The notes below the pieces were generated by a model. It had not been told where the DNA came from. It was given only the letters and a program-made list of their open reading frames with translations, and did not search any database. A program made the translations under genes and the position numbers. Of a stretch of DNA of 64,000 bases, positions 8,570-18,950 are shown piece by piece; within the stretch, counting starts at the first letter, position 1, and the number at the start of each line of letters is the position of its first letter. Source of the stretch: an uncultured Clostridia bacterium (lineage in GTDB: Bacteria > Bacillota > Clostridia > TANB77 > CAG-508). The DNA is taken from positions 62,001 through 126,000 of the forward strand of contig CAOSLI010000003.1 of the NCBI GenBank assembly GCA_948524275.1. The letters are read 5' to 3'.

Positions 8570-10037
8570 TTATAGGTTATACATGTTATCTTTTTTTATC
8601 CAGACTGATACACTACCGCCATTTACATAGAAAATTCCATTACCATCATTATCGACGTAAACTGTTTCGCGAACATTTCCGAGTGCAATCATAAAGGACT
8701 TGACCAGCTAGATTTTTACCAACATTCATTTGTTTAGCACCGCCTTCTCCATCACTTAGTATAACAGCTAGTCCTGAATCTTGATGATAATAGTCACCCT
8801 CTAGAGTCCATCCAATAATATTAGGATTGTCGAAATAATCTTTTTGCTCACCATATGCTAAATATTTTCTAGCAAGCATAATTGTATCAAGAAATTCCTT
8901 CATTGGAGGAATACCCTTTTCAGGTATACCATAATAGTCTCCATAGAAAATACAAGGTATGCCACTAGTTCTAAGCATTATCATTGAATATGCTAAAGGT
9001 TTAAACCAATCCATAACCCAAGACTCTAAAGCTTGACCTGGTTCTGTATCATGATTATCAACAAATGTAACAGCTCTAGAAGGTCTTTGACCTACTAAAG
9101 TATTTTCAAATATTTTACTCATATCATAATGTCCACCACTTTCAGAAGCTATCTTAAAATGATCATGAAGTGGTACATCAAAAAGAGAGTCCACCTGATT
9201 ATTATAATTTAGATAATTAAGTAAACTATCAATATTAGTACTAAAATATTCACCAACAGTAAATAGTTCTTTATCGCTAGAATCTTTTAACGTTTTAAGC
9301 CATTTTTTATAAAAAGATGAACGAATATGCTTTATTGCATCTAATCTAAAACCGTCAACATTAGTTTCTTTTAAAAACCAAAGTCCCCATTTATTCAAAT
9401 CATCTACAGTATCTAAATTGTTAAAATCAACATCACATCCCATTAGATAATCATAATTACCAAGTTCTTTATCAACATCTTCGCTAAAATGCTTTCCATA
9501 AAATCTAAATATGCCATTTTCTTTAGAATAGTTATCATAATCAATAGAAGTAAAATGAGACCAATCAAGCTTAAAATCAGAGTATACGTTTTTTCTACCT
9601 TCAAAATTAAACTTAGTCCATGCAGATATAGTTCTATAATCACCTAAGACTTCGTTTCTGTTTTCAGGATTAACTTTATAAGCAATAATATCTTGCATTT
9701 CATCAGCACCCATTCTATGGTTAAGAACAATGTCAGCTAGAACTTGAATGCCTTCTAATTGCAGAGCACGAATTGCTGATATATATTCATCTTTGGTACC
9801 ATATTTAGTTCGGATACTTCCTTTTTGATTAAATTCACCTAAATCGTATAGGTCATAGACTCCATATCCAGTATCATTTATTCCGCCAGCACTTTTAGAT
9901 GCAGGTGGTAGCCATACAGAAGTTATTCCCATCTTATGTAAATCGGGAGCAACTTTAATTATATTTGTCCATAAATTGCAGTCATTTGGTAAATACCATT
10001 CAAAATACTGCATCATAGTTTTATTTGTACTTTTCAT
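8570..10037 (-). CDS. GH13 alpha-amylase, needs +1 shift at CGG
   Basis: Cytoplasmic-type GH13 alpha-amylase (no signal peptide) cleaving alpha-1,4-glucans. Conserved regions are visible: DIVLNHRM, the nucleophile region GFRLDAIKHI, the acid Glu in FTVGEYF and FVDNHDTEPG. Zero frame ends at 8649 with a family-foreign tail. At the CGG after TACGATTGCACT-type context (8679-8681 on the plus strand), a +1 shift restores TGNVRETVYVDNDG and the C-terminal beta domain ending SVSVWIKKDNMYNL at 8570. The shifted length, 488 residues, matches the family. ATG at 10037 has AAAGGAAC upstream. Monocistronic. Confidence 0.9.
8679..8681 (-). other. CGG +1 shift site in amylase
   Basis: Minus-strand context ACT CGG AAA. 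Skipping C gives GGA (Gly) and a 36-residue C-terminal extension typical of GH13 beta domains; zero frame gives an unrelated short tail. Confidence 0.85.
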
Positions 10038-10225
10038 TTGTAATCACGTTCCTTTTTATTAATATAATAAACAATTATATTATAACATATAAAATTGAAA
10101 AAATAGATGAAATTTACAAAAAAATATTATATAATAAAAGCATTAATAAAATATTTTTTAGATAAATTTACAGGAAATTCATAAAAAGGCCTCAAATTGT
10201 TTAAAATAAAGATATATTTTAGATA

Positions 10226-11320
10226 ATGGAGAAATTTATGAATACGCTTTTAAATTTAATTGAATGGATAAAAAGTGTAGAGAATGAACAAATAACAAAT
10301 TGTATAATTGGAATTGTAATAATAGCGATCTTTTTTGCTTTAAGTCCACTTATGTCTTATATGATTGTAAAAATATTTTATAGAAAACAAGAAAAAGAAA
10401 CTATAAAAGAAAGCAATTTATATAAAGCAATTAAGCTGTTTTTTAGGCTATTTGGATTATATGTTGCAAGTAAAGTTATAGAATTAAATGATATGCAAAA
10501 TCAGTTTTGTGACAAATGCTTTAAAATAGTAGTTATATGGACTGTGGCAAGAATCATATCTGGTATATTTGAAACAAGGACAATTATATTAGAAAAGATA
10601 AATAAACAGTCAGCTGTTAAAAAGAATTTATTTATGTCATCTCTTACAGATATTATTATTAAATTCGTACTTTATATTATTGCAGCATATTTAAGTGTAA
10701 AGGAATTTGGATTGGATGTTGGAGGATTGATGACAGGTCTTGGACTTACAGGAGCTATTTTTGCCCTTGCTGCACAAGATATAGTAAAACAAGTTTTTTC
10801 GGGAATTACAATATTCATCGATAGACCATTTGAAATTGGTGATTGGATTGAAATAAATGGAATAGAAGGTACAGTAATAGATATATCTATGAAAAGTACG
10901 AGGCTAAGAACAATAGAAGACACAATAGTTACAATACCAAATGGAAGCATAACAAGTGAGAATATTATCAACTGGGGAAAAATAGGGAAAAGAGTATATA
11001 GAGCTAATCTCAAATTAGCTTTAGAAACTAAAGAACGAACAGTTGAAAAGTTATTAAGTAGAATAAGATATATACTTAAATATAATGAAGAGATAATAAA
11101 ACCATCAATGATTATTGAGTGTAACAAAATTGAAGATGATTCGATAAATATATATTTATATATAGAAACAACAGTGACAGACTATAGAAATTACCAGAAA
11201 TTTTGTAATAAGATTAACCTAACATTGCTAAATATTTTAGAAACACAAGGAGTAAAGTTGGCATATCCAGGTAGAAATATTTATATGAAGCAAGATTTAA
11301 AACAGGAAAAGGGAAAATAA
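10226..11320 (+). CDS. MscS-family mechanosensitive channel
   Basis: Small-conductance mechanosensitive channel that opens under membrane tension to release solutes on hypo-osmotic shock. Transmembrane helices lie near residues 22-46 and in the 60-170 region, with the Gly/Ala-rich pore-lining helix (GLMTGLGLTGAIFALAAQDIVKQV) near 165-190. The MscS beta domain follows (FEIGDWIEINGIEGTVIDI). At 364 residues it is longer than E. coli MscS by an N-terminal extension with an extra helix. The ATG at 10226 has a weak TAATGGAG ribosome binding site. It is followed after 24 bases by a two-component pair, so a shared transcript is possible. Confidence 0.88.
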   Translation: MEKFMNTLLNLIEWIKSVENEQITNCIIGIVIIAIFFALSPLMSYMIVKIFYRKQEKETIKESNLYKAIKLFFRLFGLYVASKVIELNDMQNQFCDKCFKIVVIWTVARIISGIFETRTIILEKINKQSAVKKNLFMSSLTDIIIKFVLYIIAAYLSVKEFGLDVGGLMTGLGLTGAIFALAAQDIVKQVFSGITIFIDRPFEIGDWIEINGIEGTVIDISMKSTRLRTIEDTIVTIPNGSITSENIINWGKIGKRVYRANLKLALETKERTVEKLLSRIRYILKYNEEIIKPSMIIECNKIEDDSINIYLYIETTVTDYRNYQKFCNKINLTLLNILETQGVKLAYPGRNIYMKQDLKQEKGK

Positions 11321-11344
11321 ATATAAAAAAGAAAGGAATTAAAA

Positions 11345-12019
11345 ATGGCAGAAAAAACAATTTTAATAGTAGATGATGAACCAAGAGTAAGAAAACTTGT
11401 AAAGGATTTTTTAAAGAAAGAGAATTATAATATTTTAGAAGCAGAGGATGGAGAAGAAGCACTTAAATTATATGGGGAAAATAGTAAGATTTCGCTAATA
11501 TTACTTGATGTTATGATGCCTAAATTAGACGGTTGGTCTGTTTTAAGACAAATAAGGCAAACTTCAAATGTTCCAGTAATAATGCTCACAGCAAGAGGAG
11601 AGGAGCAAGATGAACTTTTTGGATTTGATTTAGGAGCAGATGAATATATAGCAAAGCCATTTAGTCCTAAGATATTAGTTGCTAGAATAAAAGCTATATT
11701 AAATAGGGCTCAAGATACAAAGGGTAAGTCTAAAAATTCTGGTGGAATTGAAATTGATACAGAAGGTAGAAATGTATTAGTTGATGGCAAAAAGATAGAG
11801 CTTAGTCTAAGAGAATATGAACTTTTAGAATATCTAGTAGATAACGAAAATGTTGCCTTATCAAGAGACAAGATTTTAAATAATGTATGGAATTACGATT
11901 ATTATGGAGATACAAGAACCATAGATAGTCATATAAAAAAGATAAGACATAAACTAGGCAAAAGAGGTAAATACATAAAGACAATAAGGGGTATAGGATA
12001 TAAGTTTGAGGTAAAATAA
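11345..12019 (+). CDS. OmpR/PhoB-family response regulator
   Basis: Two-component transcription factor. The receiver domain (1-120) has the acidic pair DDEP at 10-12, the phospho-accepting Asp55 in LILLDVMMPKLDGW, Thr in MLTARG and the conserved Lys in IAKPFS. The winged-helix output domain (about 130-224) has LSLREYELLEYLV and the recognition region TRTIDSHIKKIRHKLG with the IRGIGYKF wing. One base separates its stop from the sensor kinase start. The target genes cannot be told from the sequence; the adjacent mscS hints at envelope stress. Confidence 0.92.
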   Translation: MAEKTILIVDDEPRVRKLVKDFLKKENYNILEAEDGEEALKLYGENSKISLILLDVMMPKLDGWSVLRQIRQTSNVPVIMLTARGEEQDELFGFDLGADEYIAKPFSPKILVARIKAILNRAQDTKGKSKNSGGIEIDTEGRNVLVDGKKIELSLREYELLEYLVDNENVALSRDKILNNVWNYDYYGDTRTIDSHIKKIRHKLGKRGKYIKTIRGIGYKFEVK

Positions 12020-12020
12020 T

Positions 12021-13499
12021 ATGAAATCAAATATTAAGGATAAATTTAAATCAGTTAGATTCAAATTATTTACTGTAATTTGTATACTAACAATGGTTAT
12101 AATTTCTGTAATTGTTTTAATAAACAATTTAGCATTAGAAACTTTTTATACATATTCTAAAACTGAAACTGCTAAGAAAATAAGTAGTGAAATAAATAAT
12201 TATTATAATAATGGTGGCTGGACAAACAATATCAATAGTGTTTTAAGAGAAATAGAAATAAAAAATAATATGGAGATACTTATAATTGATAAATATAATG
12301 ATATTAAATATTGTAGTAATAATGATATTATTGAAGCTGTGATACAATCACTAAATACTAATCGAATGAAGATTATATATTCAAATAATAATACTGTTAT
12401 TAAAAGATATGATGAGAGTGGAAATAATTATATACTACTTACATCAAATTTAGATAATAGTTATAGTGTTAATATAAGAATTCCAATAACTCCAATTAAA
12501 GAGTCAGTAAGAATATCTAATGAAACTTTATGGCTAATTGGAGCACTTATGATTGCAATATCAGGAATTGTGTCATCATATATTGCTAAAAAGTTTGCAC
12601 AGCCAATAGTAGAATTAAATAATATTACTAAAAAAATGGCAAGGTTAGATTTTAGCAAAAAATATAAAGAAACAGATACTGATGATGAAATTAATACATT
12701 AGGAAAAAATATAAATATCATGTCTGATAAATTAGAATCAACTATAAATCAACTTAGAAAGAATAATAATGATTTAGAAAAAGATATAGAGGAAAAGACA
12801 AAAATTGATGATATGAGAAAACAATTTATATCAGATGTATCACATGAACTTAAAACTCCAATTTCACTGATACAGGGTTATGCAGAGGGGCTTTTGGAAA
12901 ATGTAAATTCTGATGAAGAATCAAAAAACTTTTACGCAGAGGTTATAATTGATGAAGCAGGAAGAATGGATAAATTAGTACAAGATCTACTTAAATTAAT
13001 GAAGATAGAATATGGAGAAAACCAATTTAATGATCAATATTTTGACTTAACAGAGGTTATAAAAGAAGAACTAAAAAGGCATACAATGGTATTAGAAGAA
13101 AAGAATATTACTATAGATTTTGTGGATAGTAAAAAAGTAAAAGTATATGCTTCTGAAGAACACATAAGACAGGTAATTAGCAACTATATAACAAATGCGA
13201 TAAAACACTGTAGCAAAGTAGAAAATGAAAAGAAGATAGTTATTAGAACTGAAGAAAAAAATGATAAAATTAGAGTATATGTATATAATACAGGAGAAAG
13301 AATAGCAGAAGCGGATCTAGAAAAAATTTGGGATAGATTTTATAAAGTTGATACTTCGAGAAACAGAGAAGATGGTGGAACTGGTATTGGACTAGCTATT
13401 GTTAAAGCAATAATGAATAACTATGGAAATAAATATGGCGCTAAAAACTTTGACAATGGTGTAGAATTTTATTGTGATATAAACAAAAAGAAAAATTGA
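12021..13499 (+). CDS. Sensor histidine kinase, partner of upstream regulator
   Basis: Membrane histidine kinase of 492 residues. TM1 is near 15-37 and TM2 near 165-187, enclosing a roughly 125-residue extracytoplasmic sensor. HAMP follows (KKFAQPIVELNNITKKM), then HisKA with the phospho-accepting His near 275 in DVSHELKTPISL. The HATPase domain shows ISNYITNAIKHC (N box), IWDRFYKVD (F box) and GGTGIGLAIV (G2 box). The ATG at 12021 is one base after the regulator's stop, so the two are translationally coupled. The signal sensed is unknown. Confidence 0.93.
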   Translation: MKSNIKDKFKSVRFKLFTVICILTMVIISVIVLINNLALETFYTYSKTETAKKISSEINNYYNNGGWTNNINSVLREIEIKNNMEILIIDKYNDIKYCSNNDIIEAVIQSLNTNRMKIIYSNNNTVIKRYDESGNNYILLTSNLDNSYSVNIRIPITPIKESVRISNETLWLIGALMIAISGIVSSYIAKKFAQPIVELNNITKKMARLDFSKKYKETDTDDEINTLGKNINIMSDKLESTINQLRKNNNDLEKDIEEKTKIDDMRKQFISDVSHELKTPISLIQGYAEGLLENVNSDEESKNFYAEVIIDEAGRMDKLVQDLLKLMKIEYGENQFNDQYFDLTEVIKEELKRHTMVLEEKNITIDFVDSKKVKVYASEEHIRQVISNYITNAIKHCSKVENEKKIVIRTEEKNDKIRVYVYNTGERIAEADLEKIWDRFYKVDTSRNREDGGTGIGLAIVKAIMNNYGNKYGAKNFDNGVEFYCDINKKKN

Positions 13500-13557
13500 C
13501 AGATATAATACCAAGAGTTATAATACAAATAAATAAAAATGGGGGGAAGGTAAATTT

Positions 13558-15294
13558 ATGTCTCTAAAGAAGAATAAAAAAGGATTAGTATTTTTAATAA
13601 TTATTTTATTAATAGTAGGAATTATTGCATTTATTAACATACGAAAAGGAAATAGTTCCAATGTAAAATTAGAAACAATAAAAGCTGAGGATGCAGAATA
13701 TTATCTTTTATTAAAAGATAATAAGTATGGTGTCATTAACAAAGCAGGACAAGTTGTAGTAAATCCTGAATATGATGAAATAAAGATTCCAAATCCAACA
13801 AAAGATGTTTTTATATGTGTACCAGATGCTAACAGTGATGTATCGAAGGCACTAGATTCTAAAGGAAATGAGCTATGGTCAGAATTCAATAGTGTTGATA
13901 CTATATCAATAAAGGCAATAACTAGTTTAGTTCCATATGAGAAAAGTGTACTTAAATATAAGCAAGGAAGTCTTTATGGATTAATGGATATTAATGGAGA
14001 CAAAATAACAGATGCTATATATGAGGACATAAGTAATATAGATTATAAAGAGGGATATTTAAAAATAAAAAAAGAAGGACTTTATGGGACAATTAACATA
14101 AAAGGCAAGGAAATACTAAAGATTGAGTATGACAACATTTTATCAGATGGTTATTACGATCAAGAAACAAAATATTCAAATGCTGGATTCATACTAAGAA
14201 CTAAGACTGATGATGGATATAGATTTGGATACGCCAAAGCAGATGGAAAGATAATATTAGAGCCAATATATAATGAAGTGAATAGAATTACAGAAATAGA
14301 AAGTTCAAAAGATATTTATTTAATTACTTCTCAAAATGGCAGATATGGGTTAATAAAAAATAAAAAGAAGATTATAGAGAATGATTATACTGAAATAGGA
14401 TTTGATAAGACAAATAAATTACTTATTGTTCAAAAGAATAATAGTTATGGAGTATATGATTTAAATGGAAAAAATATTATACCAATTGATTATGACAGCA
14501 TAGCAATTGCAGGTGAATATATCAATGGAACTAAAGAAGAGCAAACTGTTATATTTGATGCAAAAGGTAATAATATTGATACAGATATAGTAAGTAAGGA
14601 AAAGGTATCAGACCAATATAGTATTGTAATTGATAAAGACAATAATTATAATATTATTGATAATAACGGAAATAAGTTACTTAATGAAAAGTATTCTTAT
14701 ATTGAATTTTTTAATAACGATTTATTTATTGCAACAAAGAATTCAAATGCTGGTGTAATAAATGTAAATGGAAAAATTATAATACCACTAGAATACAGTA
14801 CTATGAAGAAGATAACAGGTACTAACTGTTTAGAAGCAACAATGGTAGAGACTAATAAAATAGCAATTGTAAGTAGCGAAGGAAAGATTGGTGATGGCGT
14901 TGAAAATGGAATATCATCATTAGAAGAAAATTATATAAAAGTTATCTCAGAAAATGATGTTAAATATTATACATTAGATGGAAAAGAGACAAGTTATAGA
15001 GAGTTATTTGCTAATAATGAAATATATGCTATTAAGCAAAATGGAAAATGGGGATTTAAAGACAAATCAGATAAAGTAATTGTAGAATGCAAATATGATT
15101 TTGTTACAGAACAAAATGGAAGATTTGTTGGAGTAAAACTAGACGGAAAATGGGGAGTGCTAGATACAAAAGGAAATACTGTTAAGGAACCATCTTACAC
15201 ACTATCTTGGAATGATGTAAGTTTCTTGGGAGAATATTATGCAATAGATTCAAATGTTGGACTATCTATATATTGTGGTGATGTGAGAGAATAA
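13558..15294 (+). CDS. WG-repeat protein with N-terminal membrane anchor
   Basis: A Lys-rich start and hydrophobic helix (about 8-28) anchor or export a long repeat domain. At least ten WG/KWN-type repeats are visible, each of form (K/G)xGxxNxxGxxxxxxxYDxI, for example YGVINKAGQVVVNPEYDEI, YGLMDINGDKITDAIYEDI and WGVLDTKGNTVKEPSY. Such repeats form beta-propeller-like or solenoid surfaces, function mostly unknown. GGGGGAAGG gives a strong ribosome binding site. It follows the histidine kinase by 58 bases and ends in a terminator. Confidence 0.85.
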   Translation: MSLKKNKKGLVFLIIILLIVGIIAFINIRKGNSSNVKLETIKAEDAEYYLLLKDNKYGVINKAGQVVVNPEYDEIKIPNPTKDVFICVPDANSDVSKALDSKGNELWSEFNSVDTISIKAITSLVPYEKSVLKYKQGSLYGLMDINGDKITDAIYEDISNIDYKEGYLKIKKEGLYGTINIKGKEILKIEYDNILSDGYYDQETKYSNAGFILRTKTDDGYRFGYAKADGKIILEPIYNEVNRITEIESSKDIYLITSQNGRYGLIKNKKKIIENDYTEIGFDKTNKLLIVQKNNSYGVYDLNGKNIIPIDYDSIAIAGEYINGTKEEQTVIFDAKGNNIDTDIVSKEKVSDQYSIVIDKDNNYNIIDNNGNKLLNEKYSYIEFFNNDLFIATKNSNAGVINVNGKIIIPLEYSTMKKITGTNCLEATMVETNKIAIVSSEGKIGDGVENGISSLEENYIKVISENDVKYYTLDGKETSYRELFANNEIYAIKQNGKWGFKDKSDKVIVECKYDFVTEQNGRFVGVKLDGKWGVLDTKGNTVKEPSYTLSWNDVSFLGEYYAIDSNVGLSIYCGDVRE

Positions 15295-15310
15295 TAGGAC
15301 TAAAACAATT

Positions 15311-15339
15311 AAATGCGAGCTAAAAAGTAGCTCGTATTT
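15311..15339 (+). terminator. Terminator after WG-repeat gene
   Basis: Stem CGAGCTA / TAGCTCG at 15316-15322 and 15328-15334, extended by ATg/tAT, followed by TTTG. Confidence 0.75.
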
Positions 15340-15382
15340 GCTATTGGAAATATTATTGGTTATATAAAGGAGATTTAATAAA

Positions 15383-16624
15383 ATGTATGTAAAAAATGAA
15401 GTAGTAGAACTAGTAAATAATGCAGAAAAAGAGGTCCAAGAAGAATTTAAAAAGATAGATAAAATATGTGAAGTAAATACCTTAAAAGTATTAAATAGCT
15501 TTCAAAACAATAATATATCGGAAACTCATTTTGGAGAGACTACTGGATATGGATATAATGATATGGGTAGAGATGCAATAGAGCGAATTTTTGCTGAGAT
15601 TTTTGGGTGCGAGGATAGCATAGTTAGAGGTCAATTTATATCTGCATCGCATGCACTAAATGTAACCTTTTTTGCAACTTTAAGACCAGGTGATACACTT
15701 CTATCCATATCTGGAAAACCATATGACACAATGGATGAAGTAATAGGAATTAGGGAAAATTCAAGCTCTCTAAAGTCTTTTGGAATTAAGTATGAACAAA
15801 TAGACTTAATAGATAATGATTTTAATTATGCGGAAATAGAAGAAAGAGCAATGAAGAACAACATAAGAGTAATAGAAATACAACGTTCAAGAGGATATTC
15901 ATTAAGAAAAAGCTTAACTCTAGATAAAATAGAAAGAGTAATAAAGACTATAAGAAATGTAAATAAAGATGTTATTATTATGATAGACAACTGCTATGGA
16001 GAATTTACAGACAAGATAGAACCAAGTAATTTTGGCGCAGATATTTTAGTAGGTTCACTAATTAAAAATTTGGGTGGCGGGATTGCACCAAATGGAGCAT
16101 ATGTTGTTGGCAGAAAAGATTTAATACAATTAGTTTCAGAAAGACTTACGCTTCCAGGAGAAGGGAAAGAAGTTGGACCATCACTTGGAATGAATAAAAA
16201 GATTCTTCAGGGACTGTTTTTTGCACCAAGTGTAGTTGCAAGTAGCTTAAAAACTGCGGTACTTACAAGTAAAGTAATGCAGAATCTAGGATATAAGACA
16301 GTTCCTGCATGGAATGAACAAAGATCTGATATAGTGCAGACTATTGAATTTGGAGATAGAGAAAAACTTATTAAATACTGTCAAGGAATACAGCTGGGTT
16401 CTCCAATTGATTCTAGTTCAATTCCAATACCAGGCGATATGCCAGGATATGAGGACCAAGTCATAATGGCTGCAGGGGCATTTACACAGGGCTCATCAAT
16501 AGAATTAAGTTGTGATGCACCATTAAGAGAGCCTTATATAGCATTTCAACAAGGTGGACTAACATACGAATATGGTAAATTAGGTCTAATGAAAGCAGTA
16601 GATAATATATATATGTCTATTTGA
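15383..16624 (+). CDS. PLP-dependent methionine gamma-lyase-like protein (Alr/YnbB family)
   Basis: Fold-type I PLP enzyme of the Gram-positive aluminium-resistance/YnbB family related to methionine gamma-lyase; physiological substrate unproven. The N-terminal segment carries THFGETTGYGYNDMGR, the cofactor-phosphate region GQFISASHALNVTFFA, the Asp that contacts the pyridine nitrogen in MIDNCYGEF and the Schiff-base Lys in SLIKNLGGGIAPNGAYVVG. The length of 413 is typical. ATG at 15383 has AAAGGAG. It is followed 38 bases later by a flavoprotein gene. Confidence 0.85.
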   Translation: MYVKNEVVELVNNAEKEVQEEFKKIDKICEVNTLKVLNSFQNNNISETHFGETTGYGYNDMGRDAIERIFAEIFGCEDSIVRGQFISASHALNVTFFATLRPGDTLLSISGKPYDTMDEVIGIRENSSSLKSFGIKYEQIDLIDNDFNYAEIEERAMKNNIRVIEIQRSRGYSLRKSLTLDKIERVIKTIRNVNKDVIIMIDNCYGEFTDKIEPSNFGADILVGSLIKNLGGGIAPNGAYVVGRKDLIQLVSERLTLPGEGKEVGPSLGMNKKILQGLFFAPSVVASSLKTAVLTSKVMQNLGYKTVPAWNEQRSDIVQTIEFGDREKLIKYCQGIQLGSPIDSSSIPIPGDMPGYEDQVIMAAGAFTQGSSIELSCDAPLREPYIAFQQGGLTYEYGKLGLMKAVDNIYMSI

Positions 16625-16661
16625 TAGATGAGATTTTGTATGTAGATAGAATGGAGCAAAA

Positions 16662-17928
16662 ATGAAAGTAGTAATTATAGGTGGTGGGCCTGCTGGAATG
16701 CTAGCAGGGATAGCATCAGCAGAGCAAGGCAATGAAGTGATCATTTTAGAAAAGATGAATAGCTTAGGAAAAAAATTATGCATCACAGGAAAAGGAAGAT
16801 GCAATATTACAAGTAGCTTACCTATGGAAGATTTTGTGAAAAATATACCTGGTAATGGTAAGTTTTTATATAGTGCTTTTCAAAACTTTACCAATAATGA
16901 TATAATTAGCTTACTTGAAAGAGAGGGAGTAAAATGCAAAGAAGAAAGGGGAAACAGAATGTTTCCTATTTCAGATAAAGCAGAAGATGTTTTGTCAGCA
17001 TTAATAAGAAGACTGGAGAAATTAAATGTAAAAATTATTACTAATGCAAGGGTGGGCAAAATTTTAATTAGTGATAAAAAGTGGATTAACGAACATAGAA
17101 TTGATAGCTCTCAATATACAAGAGTTGTAGGCGTAAGAGTAGGAGATACAATTTACGATGCAGACAAAGTAATAATATCAACTGGTGGAAAAAGTTATCC
17201 AGGAACAGGTTCAACCCGGTGATGGTTATAAAATGGCAGAGGAATTAGGACATACAATAACTGAAGTAAAGCCATCATTAGTGGCATTAACCTGCAAAGG
17301 CAAATCTCTTAAAATATGCAAATCACTTCAAGGCTTATCTTTAAGAAATGTAGGAATTAAATTTATAAACGATAAAAAGGTTTTGTATGATGATTTTGGA
17401 GAAATGTTATTTACTCACTTTGGAGTAAGTGGACCAACAATATTAAGTGGATCTGCACATTTAATAAGAAACAGTATAGATGGTACAAAATTAGCTATTG
17501 ATTTAAAAACTGCATTATCAGAAGAAAAGCTAGATGAGAGATTACTAAGAGATTTTGAAAAATCAAAGAACAAAGAGTTTAGAAATAGTTTAGATGAACT
17601 ATTGCCACAAAAATTGATACCAGTTATAGTGGAATTAAGTGAAATACAAGAGAATAAGAGAGTAAATGAGATTACAAAGGAAGAAAGAAAAAGAATTGTG
17701 GCGCTGCTTAAAAATTTTGAATTAGATATATCAGGTTTTAGACCAGTAGAAGAGGCAATAGTAACAGCAGGTGGAGTAAACATTAAAGAAATAAATCCAA
17801 AAACAATGGAATCTAAATTAATTAATGGCTTATATTTTGCAGGTGAGATTATAGATGTAGATGCATATACAGGTGGATTTAACTTACAAATAGCATATTC
17901 TACAGGTTTTACTGCAGGATTAAATTAG
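16662..17928 (+). CDS. HI0933/YhiN-family flavoprotein, needs +1 shift at CGG
   Basis: FAD-dependent oxidoreductase-like protein of the HI0933 family, physiological reaction unknown. The dinucleotide-binding motif GGGPAGMLAGIASAEQG and GKGRCNIT are at the N-terminus. Codon 186 is CGG, where zero frame ends at TGA. Skipping the C joins GGKSYPGTGST to GDGYKMAEELGH, exactly as in family members. The remainder carries FTHFGVSGP and the C-terminal FAD motif YFAGEIIDVDAYTGGFNLQ. The shifted length is 421 residues, normal. It lies between a PLP enzyme and YigZ with short gaps. Confidence 0.9.
17217..17219 (+). other. CGG +1 shift site in HI0933-type gene
   Basis: Context ACC CGG TGA. Skipping C yields GGT GAT GGT (GDG) in the conserved GTGSTGDGY motif. 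The only site with GGT rather than GGA. Confidence 0.9.
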
Positions 17929-17948
17929 ATTATAAAGAGAGGTAAATA

Positions 17949-18554
17949 GTGAGAACTATAAAATCAAATATTACTTGTGAAATTGTTGTAAAAAAATCAA
18001 AATTCATTGCTAATCTATTTTCTGTTTCGAGTAAGGAAGAAGCGGAAGATAAAATAAAAGAGATAAGCAAGAGATATCATGATGCAAGACATAATTGCTA
18101 TGCTTATATTGTTGACGACTATGAAAAATGTAGCGATGATGGTGAACCTAGCAAAACAGCAGGCGCACCAATGCTAGATATCTTAAAAAAGAAAGAATTA
18201 ACAAATGTGCTAGTAGTAGTGACTAGATATTTTGGTGGCATCTTATTAGGCACGGGAGGTTTAGTTAAAGCATATAGCGAATGTACACAAAATGCAATAG
18301 AAATGGCAGAGACAATAAATGTAATTAAAGGAATGAGCTATGAGATAGAAATAACATATGATAATTATAAAAACACAATGTATTGGTGCAACAACCTAGA
18401 CATTAATATTACAGAGGTAAAGTATGAAAATAATATAGTTTTATCATTAGAGTCAACTAAGGAGGGAAAGAATCAGTTACTTAATAATATAGATATTATT
18501 GGCACGTGTAATATAAAAAAAGAGAATATATTAATTATGCATAATGTAAAATAA
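17949..18554 (+). CDS. YigZ/IMPACT-family protein
   Basis: Conserved UPF0029/IMPACT-family protein of unknown molecular role, 201 residues. The N-terminal domain shows KKSKFIANLF, RHNCYAYIVDD, the signature DDGEPSKTAGAPML and RYFGGILLGTGGLVKAYSE; a smaller C-terminal DUF1949-like domain follows. It starts with GTG at 17949, preceded by GAGAGG, 20 bases after the flavoprotein, and ends in a terminator, so it is probably last in that transcript. Confidence 0.9.
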   Translation: MRTIKSNITCEIVVKKSKFIANLFSVSSKEEAEDKIKEISKRYHDARHNCYAYIVDDYEKCSDDGEPSKTAGAPMLDILKKKELTNVLVVVTRYFGGILLGTGGLVKAYSECTQNAIEMAETINVIKGMSYEIEITYDNYKNTMYWCNNLDINITEVKYENNIVLSLESTKEGKNQLLNNIDIIGTCNIKKENILIMHNVK

Positions 18555-18598
18555 AGAGTAAAATTGGAGAAAAATGAAGTTTTACTCTTTACTTTTCC
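18552..18598 (+). terminator. Terminator after yigZ-like gene
   Basis: Twelve-base stem TAAAGAGTAAAA / TTTTACTCTTTA (18552-18563 with 18580-18591) followed by CTTTTCC. Confidence 0.8.
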
Positions 18599-18622
18599 AA
18601 TACTACATGGTAAAATATAGAA

Positions 18623-18787
18623 ATGATAAATCCTAATAAAAGAAATGTTAATTTAATAGCGCTTGTTATTTCAATAATAATATTTTGTATTCTTATTATT
18701 TTTATTCAAAGTGAAAGTATGGGTGATTCAAAACAACACAAAGAGGTAAATGCATTTTTAGAAAATTACTGTTATGTTAACATATAG
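18623..18787 (+). CDS. Small membrane protein, 54 aa
   Basis: ORF of 54 codons with one hydrophobic helix (LIALVISIIIFCILIIFI) after a basic start MINPNKRN, then a polar tail with one Cys. It lies in the 400-base gap before spo0A and has no good Shine-Dalgarno sequence, so expression is uncertain. I do not recognise it. Confidence 0.4.
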   Translation: MINPNKRNVNLIALVISIIIFCILIIFIQSESMGDSKQHKEVNAFLENYCYVNI

Positions 18788-18874
18788 GTAATTCTTTGTA
18801 GAATAATGTCATACGAAAAAAATCCCTAAAAATAAGACTTTTTATACTATATAGAAAAAAATGGTAAAAAACAC

Positions 18875-18903
18875 TTGCATCTTAGAAATATTATAGATAT
18901 AAT
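18875..18903 (+). promoter_or_regulatory. Promoter upstream of spo0A
   Basis: TTGCAT at 18875-18880, 17-base spacer, TATAAT at 18898-18903. It is 47 bases before the spo0A start. Confidence 0.7.
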
Positions 18904-18950
18904 TAACTGGTAAAAATTACAAAATAAAATAATATTTTAGGAGGAGAAAA

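Noticed and set aside
10672..11127. Long antisense ORF within mscS
   Set aside because: Mirror of a conserved gene; the composition is that of an antisense shadow.
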